Made by a program: the position numbers and the translations under genes. Below the pieces are notes generated by a model. That model was not told where the DNA came from, did no database searches, and worked only from the letters and a program-made list of their open reading frames with translations. Shown piece after piece: positions 31,400 to 38,426 of a stretch of DNA of 40,496 nucleotides (positions are counted from its first letter, which is position 1; each line of letters starts with the position of its first letter). This stretch comes from an uncultured Oscillospiraceae bacterium (lineage in GTDB: Bacteria; Bacillota; Clostridia; Oscillospirales; Acutalibacteraceae), in the NCBI GenBank assembly GCA_900544375.1, contig UQUZ01000019.1, positions 1 to 40,496 on the forward strand, read 5' to 3'.

Positions 31400-32686
31400 T
31401 TATTTTTTAATAATCTGGAACCGGTCCTCCAGCAACAGCCAATTCTGCGGAAAATCCCACCCCAGTTTCCAATAGCTGACGCCTCGCAGGCTCAGCTCCT
31501 TGAGCAAATCGAACTTTGCCTGGATGGATCTTGCATCTTCAAACCAGACGACATGCTGTTTTTGTGAGGCGTCGCGGTAATAGAAAAAGGGCGCCTGGGC
31601 CGTATAGTCATATTCGATAAAGGCATGATTTTCCCTGGCAAGGGAAATCGCGGTTTGAGGGCTGATCGCGCGCGCATAGGCTCCGCCTTTCACAAAGGGC
31701 AGCGTCCAATCATAGCCATAGAGGTTTTGGCCCATCATTATTTTATTGGCAGGTATTTCTGTTTTGGCGTATTCCAACACCTGACGCACCGGCCCAATAG
31801 GCGATACTGCCATAGGCGGCCCGGCACTATACCCCCACTCATAAGTCATAATCACCACAAAATCCACAATTTCTCCGTGGGCTCGATAGTCATGCGCCGT
31901 ATACCATTGGCCTGTTTGGGAAGCGCTGGTCTTGGGGGCCAGCGCAGTGGATATTAAAAGCCGCTCCGCATGGAGCCGTTGCGCCGCCTTTTTCAGAAAA
32001 GCGTTATAAGGCTCCCTGTCTTCCGGCCGCAGATACTCAAAGTCAAAATGAATATCCTGAAAGCCATATTCCCCTGCTGCCTCAATGATATGATCCAGCA
32101 AAACATCCTGGACGGACGTATCATTCAGGATCGCTTCGCCCACCGCATCGCTGAACTGCCCGTTTTCAAGATTGGTGACCGCCATCATCAGCACTGCCCC
32201 GCTGCCCGCTGACGCGCCCTTGATCGGGGAAACATCAAACGTGGCGAGGCTTCCGTCAGGCCTCGCTTCAAAGCTGAAAGGGGCCAAATAAGTAAGCAAA
32301 GGCGCATGCTCAACCACGGCAGAAGTGGCTGCATCTGTAAAGCGCCCGTTTACAGCCTCCACATAGGCATTGGATTCCACAGGCGTTTTCGGCGCGGGCG
32401 GAATATACAGGCGAAAACCAATTTGCAGCGGATCGATTGGATTGATTGCATTCATTTGGGCAAGCCTTAAATGGTTGACGCCGAATCGTCGGCCGATTTT
32501 GTAAAGAGTATCCCCCGGCTGCACAAAATAATACATACCCGTAATAGGAATCACAAGCGCTTGGCCAATCACCAACGTTTGAATCGGATTGATCTGATTC
32601 GCTGCTGAAAGATCAGCAACGGAAATGCCATAAGTCCTCGCAATGCCATAAAGCGTCTGGCCGGATTGTACAACGTGAATTTGCAT
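31400..32686 (-). CDS. LysM-LysM-GH18 spore cortex N-acetylglucosaminidase (SleL/YaaH-like)
   Basis: A 428-residue protein with two N-terminal LysM peptidoglycan-binding repeats (IHVVQSGQTLYGIARTYGIS at 2-21 onward, and YFVQPGDTLYKIGRRFGV about 50-95) and a GH18 glycosidase domain. The catalytic DxxDxDxE-type motif is seen as DIHFDFEYL with the Glu acid. This architecture is that of SleL/YaaH, which cleaves cortex peptidoglycan fragments during germination; such proteins carry no signal peptide and enter the spore coat. The ATG at 32686 has a perfect AGGAGGTGAT 8 bases upstream, whereas the ORF start at 32740 has none. It implies that the organism forms endospores; a sporulation sigma-factor promoter could not be identified with confidence. 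Confidence 0.88.
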   Translation of the reverse strand: MQIHVVQSGQTLYGIARTYGISVADLSAANQINPIQTLVIGQALVIPITGMYYFVQPGDTLYKIGRRFGVNHLRLAQMNAINPIDPLQIGFRLYIPPAPKTPVESNAYVEAVNGRFTDAATSAVVEHAPLLTYLAPFSFEARPDGSLATFDVSPIKGASAGSGAVLMMAVTNLENGQFSDAVGEAILNDTSVQDVLLDHIIEAAGEYGFQDIHFDFEYLRPEDREPYNAFLKKAAQRLHAERLLISTALAPKTSASQTGQWYTAHDYRAHGEIVDFVVIMTYEWGYSAGPPMAVSPIGPVRQVLEYAKTEIPANKIMMGQNLYGYDWTLPFVKGGAYARAISPQTAISLARENHAFIEYDYTAQAPFFYYRDASQKQHVVWFEDARSIQAKFDLLKELSLRGVSYWKLGWDFPQNWLLLEDRFQIIKK

Positions 32687-32859
32687 AAACCCATCACCTC
32701 CTGAAAGCATTCTATTCAAAAAAGAGGAAATCGGTTCCAAAAATTAAGGCTCTGCGGTTGCATTATGGGGATATCCGGCCCTACATTTTCATGAATAAAA
32801 GAACAACTGAAAGTGGCTGAGGGATTAATTCGGTGTTGACGATTTCATTTCGTTCATCC

Positions 32860-32888
32860 TTGCATTCTCCTCCGCTGCCCGGTATAAT
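32860..32888 (+). promoter_or_regulatory. promoter of the VTT-domain gene
   Basis: TTGCAT (32860-32865), 17-base spacer, perfect TATAAT (32883-32888), with the start near 32895 and the ATG at 32947. Confidence 0.75.
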
Positions 32889-32946
32889 AGTATATTTGTA
32901 TGGCAAAAACACCGCAGCGCCCCTGCGGAGAGAGAAGAGTGCTTTG

Positions 32947-33627
32947 ATGACTGCTAAAACCAAGGAGAACCTTTCCGTTGCGGCGCGCGTGTGCGTTGCG
33001 CTCATGATCCTGCTGCTCATTATCCTCAATTACGACCGGCTGACGCACATTGATATGCGCGCCCTGGTGGATCTGGCACCGAATTTTGCGGCGGCCGTGT
33101 TCATGCTTCTGGGCGTCTATTTCGTCAAATCCGTTTTGTTCGTCATCCCCGCTTCCCTGATCTACGTGTCCATCGGCATGGCCTTTGATTGGCCCACGGC
33201 CTGCCTGATCAATATGGGCGGCATCCTGCTGGAGGTTTTCACCACCTATCTGCTGGGCCGTTTTCTCGGTGGGAACCGAGTGGAACAGCTCCTGCGCAAA
33301 AAGAAGGGCGGTGAAAAGTTATTAAACCTTGATTTGCAGGATAAACCGGGCTTTATCTTCCTCGTCCGGTTTGTGCCTGCCTTCCCGATTGATTTTACCA
33401 GCCTATTCTTCGGCGCATTTACAAAGCCACGGATTTTTCCGCTCTATCTTCTAATGTCCCTCTTAGGGCTGGCGCCCCGTGTGATCGCCTTTACGATCCT
33501 AGGCGACCAGATTTACGACCTGATTCCCATGCGTTTTGTCATCACCGCCTGCGTGATCGCCATCCCGGTTGGGGTTGTGGTTTATCTGATCCGACGGGCT
33601 GTGAAAAAAAAGAAAGCGAATCAGTGA
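32947..33627 (+). CDS. TVP38/TMEM64 (VTT-domain) membrane protein
   Basis: A 226-residue polytopic membrane protein with about six hydrophobic segments. The VTT/SNARE-associated core is recognisable as VIPASLIYVSIGMAFDWPTACLINMGGILLEVFTTYLLGRFLG, followed by GFIFLVRFVPAFPIDFTSLFFGA, where the conserved R and P of the family are seen. DedA/VTT proteins are linked to lipid scrambling or proton-dependent transport, but the exact role here is unknown. The ATG at 32947 lies below a strong promoter; the ORF's earlier ATG at 32833 is upstream of that promoter and is excluded. The C-terminus is basic (RRAVKKKKANQ). Confidence 0.85.
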   Translation: MTAKTKENLSVAARVCVALMILLLIILNYDRLTHIDMRALVDLAPNFAAAVFMLLGVYFVKSVLFVIPASLIYVSIGMAFDWPTACLINMGGILLEVFTTYLLGRFLGGNRVEQLLRKKKGGEKLLNLDLQDKPGFIFLVRFVPAFPIDFTSLFFGAFTKPRIFPLYLLMSLLGLAPRVIAFTILGDQIYDLIPMRFVITACVIAIPVGVVVYLIRRAVKKKKANQ

Positions 33628-33632
33628 GAAAA

Positions 33633-33680
33633 CAGGCGGGCGGCCAGCGCAAAAAGTGCGTTTCAGCCGCCTGCTTTTTT
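33633..33680 (+). terminator. terminator of the VTT-domain gene
   Basis: CAGGCGG (33633-33639) pairs with CCGCCTG (33667-33673), with a further small GCGC/GCGT pairing in the loop, followed by CTTTTTTG. Confidence 0.7.
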
Positions 33681-33694
33681 GTGCCGTTTTTCGC

Positions 33695-33753
33695 TTGCGG
33701 GTGGGCCGGACATGCAGTATAATAGCCCTAAACAATAGCGTTTGATGCATTGG
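33695..33753 (+). promoter_or_regulatory. gldA promoter with a start-site dyad like that upstream of addB
   Basis: TTGCGG (33695-33700), 17-base spacer, TATAAT (33718-33723). From the -10 box on, the sequence (TATAATAGCCCTAAAC, then CGTTTGATGCATTGG) follows copy A at 24108-24142 with only a few changes and one inserted base. An imperfect dyad AAAC/GTTT covers the start point. Confidence 0.7.
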
Positions 33754-33844
33754 TGAGCTTATGAAAACACGGATTTGAGCTAACACCCTGCGGTCGCTCC
33801 ACACAGTGCACCTCTACTCTGATTCCTCACAACAATAAACAATG

Positions 33845-33866
33845 AAAGCCGGAGCTCCGGCTTTTT
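33845..33866 (+). terminator. leader terminator before gldA
   Basis: Perfect palindrome AAAGCCGGAG/CTCCGGCTTT (33845-33864) followed by further T residues, lying between the promoter and the gldA ATG (33886). In this position it can only act as an attenuator of gldA. GlpP-type antitermination is one possible release mechanism (inference). Confidence 0.6.
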
Positions 33867-33885
33867 CAGAAAGGATGGTTTTCTT

Positions 33886-34989
33886 ATGGCAAACATCATT
33901 GCAAGCCCCACCCGCTATATCCAAGGCAAAGGCGAACTGCAAAACCTGCGCCAGCATGTGGAAATGCTCGGCAAAAAGCTGTTTATCCTCACCACTGCCT
34001 CCGGGCAGGCACGCGTTGCACCCGCGATCAATGCAAGCGTTGCAGGCTCCGACTGCACCGCGGTTTATGAGCCCTTCCACGGCGAATGCAGCCAAAGTGA
34101 AATTGACCGTGTGGTGGCCGATTTTCAGGCGTCCGGCTGTGATCTGATCGTCGGTGTCGGCGGCGGCAAAACGCACGACACCGCCAAGGCTGCCGCACAT
34201 TACGCGGGCTGCCCCGTTGTGATCGTGCCGACAATCGCCTCCACAGACGCGCCTTGCAGCGCCCTCTCCGTGATTTACACGGACGGCGGCGTTTTTGACC
34301 GCTATCTTTTCCTGCCTGCCAGCCCGAATGTTGTGCTGGTTGATACGGAAATCGTCAGCAAAGCACCGGCGCGCCTGCTGGTTTCCGGCATGGGCGACGC
34401 GCTGGCAACCTATTTTGAAGCGCGCGCCTGCCAGCGCTCTAACGCAACCAACTGTGTAGGCGGCAAAACGACGCTCGCCGCCATGGCGCTGGCACGGCTC
34501 TGTTATGATACCCTGATGGCGGATGGGCGCAAGGCCGCCGTCGCCGCCAAGGCGGGCGCCTGCACCAAAGCGCTTGAAAACATTGTGGAAGCAAACACCT
34601 ATCTCTCCGGCATTGGTTTCGAGAGCGGCGGCCTTGCAGGCGCGCACGCCATCCACAATGGCCTGACCGCCATCCCCGAAACCCATGCCTTTTATCACGG
34701 GGAGAAGGTCGCCTTCGGCACGCTCGTCCAGCTTGTGCTGGAGGACGAGCATTTTGAGCAGATTCAGGAGGTCGTACGCTTCTGCACAGACGTCGGCCTG
34801 CCCACCACACTCGCCGACCTCGGCATTGCGGAAATTAAGCCGGAGCAGATTCACGCCGTGGCGGAGCTCGCATGTGCGCCCAGCGATACGCTTGGCAACA
34901 TGCCCTTTGCTGTCACACCGGACGCTGTTTATGACGCGATCCTCGGCGCGGATGCGATTGGTCGGAAATACAAGGAGCTCCACGCTTAA
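33886..34989 (+). CDS. gldA: glycerol dehydrogenase (NAD+, zinc)
   Basis: Oxidises glycerol to dihydroxyacetone with NAD+, or works in reverse. The 367-residue protein resembles E. coli GldA along its length: SPTRYIQGKGEL, FHGECSQSEIDR, the NAD site VGVGGGKTHDTAKA, PTIASTDAPCSALSVIYTD, GMGDALATYFEARAC (zinc Asp), GGLAGAHAIHNGLTA and FYHGEKVAFGTLVQL (zinc His residues). AAAGGA lies about 12 bases before the ATG. It has its own promoter and a terminator in the leader, and ends at a strong palindrome. It fits with glpP and the GlpA-type operon as part of glycerol metabolism, though it is 9.9 kb away from the latter. Confidence 0.94.
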   Translation: MANIIASPTRYIQGKGELQNLRQHVEMLGKKLFILTTASGQARVAPAINASVAGSDCTAVYEPFHGECSQSEIDRVVADFQASGCDLIVGVGGGKTHDTAKAAAHYAGCPVVIVPTIASTDAPCSALSVIYTDGGVFDRYLFLPASPNVVLVDTEIVSKAPARLLVSGMGDALATYFEARACQRSNATNCVGGKTTLAAMALARLCYDTLMADGRKAAVAAKAGACTKALENIVEANTYLSGIGFESGGLAGAHAIHNGLTAIPETHAFYHGEKVAFGTLVQLVLEDEHFEQIQEVVRFCTDVGLPTTLADLGIAEIKPEQIHAVAELACAPSDTLGNMPFAVTPDAVYDAILGADAIGRKYKELHA

Positions 34990-35016
34990 ACGGAGAATGC
35001 TGATCTGTAAACCACA

Positions 35017-35044
35017 AAGGGGCCTGCCGCGCGGCAGGCCCCTT
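35017..35044 (+). terminator. terminator after gldA
   Basis: Perfect 14-bp arms without a loop gap (centre 35030/35031, GGGGCCTGCCGC and complement), 28 bases after the gldA stop. The T tail is poor. The next gene's ribosome site lies 20 bases beyond, so it may also allow some read-through. Confidence 0.65.
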
Positions 35045-35075
35045 GTTGCTAAAATTGATACAACGGAGATTCTTT

Positions 35076-35807
35076 ATGCAAGAAAACAAATATGACAACC
35101 CAGTTTTTTTTGAAAAATACAGCCAAATGTCCCGCTCTAGGGAAGGATTAAGCGGCGCCGGCGAATGGGAGACGTTAAAAGACTTGCTGCCCGACTTTGC
35201 CGGCAAGCGCGTGCTCGACCTCGGCTGCGGCTATGGCTGGCACTGCATCTATGCCATGGAGCAGGGCGCGATGAGCGTCACGGGGGTCGACCTCTCTGAA
35301 AAAATGCTCGAGGTGGCCCGTGAGAAAACGCACTTCCCGCAGGCGCGATACCTCCGTATGCCAATTGAGGAAATCAACTTTGCAGAAAATAGCTTTGATA
35401 TTGTGCTCAGCTCGTTAGCCCTGCACTACGTCGCGTCGTTTGATGCGGTGGCAAAACGAGTCAATCGCTGTCTTGTTGCGGGCGGTTCGTTTGTTTTCTC
35501 CGCAGAGCATCCCATTTTTACCGCATACGGTACGCAGGACTGGTATTACGACGCGGACGGCAAGATTCTGCATTTCCCTGTGGACAATTATTTTTACGAG
35601 GGTAAGCGTACGGCGCATTTTCTGGGGGAAGAGGTGGTCAAATATCACAAAACACTGACGACCTATCTCGATAGCCTATTGACTAACGGCTTCGAAATTC
35701 AGCGCGTTGTGGAGCCACAACCGCCGGCGCATATGATGGAGCTCGAAGGGATGCGGGATGAAATGCGCAGGCCGATGATGCTGATTGTTGCGGCAAGGAA
35801 GCAATAG
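35076..35807 (+). CDS. class I SAM-dependent methyltransferase
   Basis: A 243-residue soluble methyltransferase of the UbiE/Methyltransf_11 type. Motif I is VLDLGCGYGWHCIYAMEQGA with the acidic motif II VTGVDLSEKMLEVAREK, then DIVLSSLALHYV (motif III/IV) and AGGSFVFSAEHPIFTAYGTQDWYYD. The substrate cannot be told from sequence. The ATG at 35076 follows ACGGAGAT; the ORF's earlier start at 35043 is inside the gldA terminator and is rejected. It is followed by the dispersed repeat and an approximately 350-base stretch with no plus-strand gene. Confidence 0.85.
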   Translation: MQENKYDNPVFFEKYSQMSRSREGLSGAGEWETLKDLLPDFAGKRVLDLGCGYGWHCIYAMEQGAMSVTGVDLSEKMLEVAREKTHFPQARYLRMPIEEINFAENSFDIVLSSLALHYVASFDAVAKRVNRCLVAGGSFVFSAEHPIFTAYGTQDWYYDADGKILHFPVDNYFYEGKRTAHFLGEEVVKYHKTLTTYLDSLLTNGFEIQRVVEPQPPAHMMELEGMRDEMRRPMMLIVAARKQ

Positions 35808-35823
35808 TGTATCAATGGAACCC

Positions 35824-35938
35824 ATAAAAAATAGCCGGTAGCTAGCTGCTTGCGTAAGCGATACGTCTCTCTATGATCTATGTGGTGATGGCGGGCTTTG
35901 TTTTGTTACTCGCTTCGCTTTGTCATAAAAGCTACCGG
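35824..35938. repeat. dispersed ~105-bp intergenic repeat with inverted ends
   Basis: Matches the units at 1-132, with 19 identical bases at its left end. Its ends form a perfect 9-bp inverted repeat: CCGGTAGCT (35835-35843) and AGCTACCGG (35930-35938), giving it the shape of a small MITE-like element or a REP-type sequence. It carries no ORF. Confidence 0.65.
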
Positions 35939-35974
35939 TGCTCAATAGAATCGAATATAGCTTGATTTTATCAT

Positions 35975-36010
35975 TAAAACAAAAAGAAGCCCCCGATTTA
36001 ATCAGGGGCT
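35975..36010 (-). terminator. terminator of the 51-residue protein transcript
   Basis: AGCCCC..GAT (35988-35997) pairs with ATC..GGGGCT (36001-36010) with one mismatch and a 3-base loop; on the minus strand it is followed by TTCTTTTTGTTTT. A second small hairpin with AAAA loop, CGCGC/GCGCG (36045-36058), precedes it and is followed by TTTTATAT. Confidence 0.75.
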
Positions 36011-36044
36011 CTCAGCGGCAATCTGCTCTTTATTTTATATAAAA

Positions 36045-36156
36045 CGCGCTTTTGCGCGCATCATTCCCACCGGCCAATCCTGGATGGGAGGCTTAATCGC
36101 CTCCGCCATCCATTCGACATACCGTCGTATCAGGATGTTATCGCAAATCCAGGATT
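36045..36156 (-). ncRNA. structured 3' region of the 51-residue protein transcript
   Basis: A 10-bp perfect inverted repeat, 36076-36085 with 36147-36156 (AATCCTGGAT / ATCCAGGATT), begins at the stop codon of the small gene. It competes with a strong hairpin 36081-36112 (TGGATG + GGAGGC, loop TTAATC, partners GCCTCC + CATCCA). The two share bases 36081-36085, so the RNA has two alternative folds. Its role is unknown. Confidence 0.4.
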
Positions 36157-36311
36157 CAACCGATGAAACCCTTGCCGCTCTCCGCCTGCATCAGTGCAGC
36201 CAGCTCCAGCGTTTTGCGCAGCCTCTTCCAGCCGCCCATGCGCTTGCTGTGAATCAGCTCATTAAGCGTTCTCTGCTCACTGATGTGCAGATCAGAAGTT
36301 CTCTCCATCAT
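36156..36311 (-). CDS. 51-residue small basic protein, unknown
   Basis: A 51-codon ORF with AAAGGAGTGAT about 5-9 bases upstream, a consensus promoter 33 bases before the start, and a terminator downstream, so it is a well-formed transcription unit. The protein starts MMERTSDLHISEQRTLNELI and is rich in Lys and Arg in its middle (HSKRMGGWKRLRKTLE), ending QAESGKGFIG; it is probably helical and soluble. ATG 36308 is an alternative start. I do not recognise the family. DNA or RNA binding, or binding to a partner protein, is possible from its charge; nothing in the neighbourhood fixes this. An ORF on the opposite strand (36084-36392) has no ribosome site and is treated as a shadow. Confidence 0.6.
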   Translation of the reverse strand: MMERTSDLHISEQRTLNELIHSKRMGGWKRLRKTLELAALMQAESGKGFIG

Positions 36312-36343
36312 TACCAATCACTCCTTTCCTTTGTTCTGGTTTT

Positions 36344-36372
36344 AGTTTACTACAGTATATCCATCTTGTCAA
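36344..36372 (-). promoter_or_regulatory. promoter of the 51-residue protein gene
   Basis: On the minus strand a perfect TTGACA (36367-36372), 17-base spacer, TAAACT (36344-36349). Confidence 0.75.
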
Positions 36373-36585
36373 GTAATGTTGCACAACTATAGAGCCTATC
36401 ATTTGTGCATATTGACTAACACGCATCGATTCACTCTCTTTTTCATTTCTTCCAGTTGTATTCTCGTCTACTCATTTCATTTATGAGATTTGTACAATTC
36501 AATCGTTAAATTTCTGTAACAATCGACAATTGTTAATTTTTTGTTTCAAAACCGCATGGAAAAGTTTGTGAAATTTTTACCATCA
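36373..36585. other. AT-rich intergenic region without a gene
   Basis: No ORF with a ribosome site is seen on either strand. One inverted repeat stands out: TAACAAT (36517-36523) and ATTGTTA (36529-36535) with a 5-base loop, operator-like in size. Confidence 0.5.
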
Positions 36586-36632
36586 AAAAGGGGCTGCTGC
36601 GAAATGCCTTGCATTTTGCAGCAGCCCCTTTT
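36586..36632. terminator. 22-bp near-perfect hairpin, terminator downstream of rsmA
   Basis: AAAAGGGGCTGCTGC (36586-36600) pairs with 36618-36632, and the stem continues inward (36601-36607 with 36611-36617, one G-U) to a CTT loop. On the minus strand T residues follow (A 36585-36589 on plus). A smaller hairpin nearer rsmA, TTTGCCT/AGGCAAA (36644-36662), is followed on the minus strand by seven T and is the likely first rsmA terminator. Confidence 0.75.
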
Positions 36633-36773
36633 AAAAAAACGTTTTTGCCTCATACAGGCAAATTTCAGGCTTTGAACGCCCAAAACCACGGTTTTTCTCA
36701 TGGCAAATTTCCGAAATGAGTGTTTTGCAACGCGCCCTTTACATAGCGTCTACTAGCCCATATCTGCTCTTTT

Positions 36774-37625
36774 TTAGCCTGGCAATGCTTCACATAGGGC
36801 GGCAAGCTCCTCCATGGAAAGCTTTTCTGCCCGAACATTCCCTTCCAGCCCCGCGATTTCAAGCGCAGCGGCCACATCGCCTTTCTGAAGTGCCATTCCC
36901 GCGCTGATTGCATTCAGCGCTGTTTTACGCCGCTGCCCAAAGGCTGCCTTGACCATGCGGAAAAACTTTTTTTCATCTGTTACCGCAACCGCTGGAGCTT
37001 GCCGGATTTGCAGGCGGATCACCGCGCTATCCACATTCGGCGCAGGGAGAAAGGAACCGCGCGACACGGAAAACAGCTTTTCTGCTCGCGCATAATACTG
37101 CACCGCAACCGTCACTGCGCCTGCCTCCCTGCTGCCAACCGGGGCGCAAAGCCGTTCGGCTGCTTCCTTCTGCACCATAACAATGATGGAGCGAAACGGC
37201 AGCCGCTCCTCCAACAGCCGCATGATCACAGGCGAAGTAATATAATAGGGAAGGTTTGCACAAACGGACACCTCCATCCCCGCGAACTGCTCCTTCAAAA
37301 TTGTGCGCAGATCCGCTTTCAAAATGTCTTCATTGACAATTTCCACATTGCCAAAATCCGAAAGCGTTTCTGCAAGCACGGGGAGCAGCCGCCGGTCAAG
37401 CTCCAGTGAAACGACCTTACGCGCCCGCCGGGCCAGCTCGGCCGTCAGCACGCCGATGCCGGGCCCGATCTCCAGCACGCCCTGACCATCCGCGCCGCAG
37501 CTTTCCGCCATCTGCGGGCAAACGGTGGGATTCACTAAAAAATTTTGCCCCAGCGCCTTTGAAAACGTAAACCCGTGCCGGGAAAGCACCTCCCGCACAA
37601 CGCCGATATCTGTTAAACTCTGCAT
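36774..37625 (-). CDS. rsmA: 16S rRNA (adenine1518-N6/adenine1519-N6)-dimethyltransferase
   Basis: KsgA/RsmA dimethylates two adjacent adenines near the 3' end of 16S rRNA during 30S assembly; loss gives kasugamycin resistance. The 283-residue product shows the N-terminal KALGQNFLVNP, SAM motif I VLEIGPGIGVLTAELA, the acidic SLELDRRLLPVL, NEDILKAD, the catalytic NLPYYITSP, and the C-terminal RNA-binding helical domain with SFLPAPNVDSAVIRL and FGQRRKTALNAI. The ATG at 37625 has GGGAATT upstream. It lies 22 bases downstream of the HD-domain gene on the same strand and is probably cotranscribed with it. Confidence 0.95.
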   Translation of the reverse strand: MQSLTDIGVVREVLSRHGFTFSKALGQNFLVNPTVCPQMAESCGADGQGVLEIGPGIGVLTAELARRARKVVSLELDRRLLPVLAETLSDFGNVEIVNEDILKADLRTILKEQFAGMEVSVCANLPYYITSPVIMRLLEERLPFRSIIVMVQKEAAERLCAPVGSREAGAVTVAVQYYARAEKLFSVSRGSFLPAPNVDSAVIRLQIRQAPAVAVTDEKKFFRMVKAAFGQRRKTALNAISAGMALQKGDVAAALEIAGLEGNVRAEKLSMEELAALCEALPG

Positions 37626-37647
37626 GCCAATTCCCTTTCCACCCGCT

Positions 37648-38307
37648 TTACAGCAACCTTGAATGATTGATCAGCAGCTCAAATTTCAGGCCGAGATAAT
37701 CCGCCGATTTTTTACACAGCATCATGCGGTCGAGGAAAATTTCAAAATAATCCATCACAGCGCAGATTTCCGTATCAATCTTCATCCTTAAGATGATTGT
37801 TTTTTCCTCCGTATCAATTTTCAGCTCCGCCTTTTGCACGGCAAAATTCACGCGGTCGTGAATATCGGAGCTCACCGTCTCCTGGTTGCGCACACGGGAG
37901 CGGCGCACGTCGCTCTTATCTGCGAGGATCAACGCCGCGGCAATCGGGCTGACTGCGGCGGCCGTTTTCTCATCATGGTGGCCGATCGCGGAGACAATCT
38001 GCGCCGTTTCATCCGGCGAAAAGCCAAGGCGGGAAAGAATCTGGAAGGCGAGGCATGCGCCGTTCTGCGCATGGTAATGGCGGTTGACGAGATTTCCAAT
38101 ATCGTGCATATAGCCTGCAATCTGTGCGAGCTCGCAGGTGCGCGCATCGTAACCCAACTCCCGCAAGATGCGTGAAGCAATGTCCGACGTGCGCAACGCG
38201 TGGGGAAAGCCGTGCTCCGTGAAACCCACCGCGCCTAGCACCTCATTGCTGCGCTCAATATACGTTTTAATTTCAGGATTTTTCCTAATTTCTTCAAAAG
38301 TCAACAT
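37648..38307 (-). CDS. HD-domain phosphohydrolase
   Basis: A 219-residue protein with an HD metal-dependent phosphohydrolase fold: HGFPHALRTSDIASRIL, GYMHDIGNLVNRHYH with the paired His-Asp, then ALIGHHDEK-like AIGHHDEKTAAA and ILADKSDVRR. It is likely to act on nucleotides or phosphorylated signals, but the substrate is unknown. The C-terminal third (about 150-219) is a beta-rich extension (KIDTEEKTIILRMKIDTEICAVM). The ATG at 38307 with AGAGG upstream is preferred to the ORF start at 38322. It is the first gene of a unit with rsmA, divergent from galE. Confidence 0.85.
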   Translation of the reverse strand: MLTFEEIRKNPEIKTYIERSNEVLGAVGFTEHGFPHALRTSDIASRILRELGYDARTCELAQIAGYMHDIGNLVNRHYHAQNGACLAFQILSRLGFSPDETAQIVSAIGHHDEKTAAAVSPIAAALILADKSDVRRSRVRNQETVSSDIHDRVNFAVQKAELKIDTEEKTIILRMKIDTEICAVMDYFEIFLDRMMLCKKSADYLGLKFELLINHSRLL

Positions 38308-38340
38308 GCTTTTTCCTCTCATGATGTGATAAACTCCCTA

Positions 38341-38369
38341 TTGGTTTTCCCGCTTCCCTGCGCTATAAT
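38341..38369 (+). promoter_or_regulatory. galE promoter
   Basis: TTGGTT (38341-38346), 17-base spacer, perfect TATAAT (38364-38369). A small dyad GGGC...GCCC follows at the start point. The ATG is 58 bases beyond the -10 box. Confidence 0.75.
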
Positions 38370-38426
38370 GAATACAGGGCAAACGGAAACCCAGCCCTAT
38401 TTTCAAACACCAGGGAGGAGTTTATG

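Noticed and set aside
32687..32850. A sporulation sigma-factor promoter for the SleL-like gene.
   Set aside because: Segments such as TGAATA and CATAAT occur, but not at the right spacing or distance from the start; the call would be guesswork.
33814..34983. A 389-residue minus-strand ORF opposite gldA.
   Set aside because: It is fully antisense to a clear gldA and has low-complexity composition typical of a shadow frame.
36084..36392. A 102-residue plus-strand ORF.
   Set aside because: It has no ribosome site, crosses hairpins and the minus-strand promoter, and is antisense to the small gene with proper signals.
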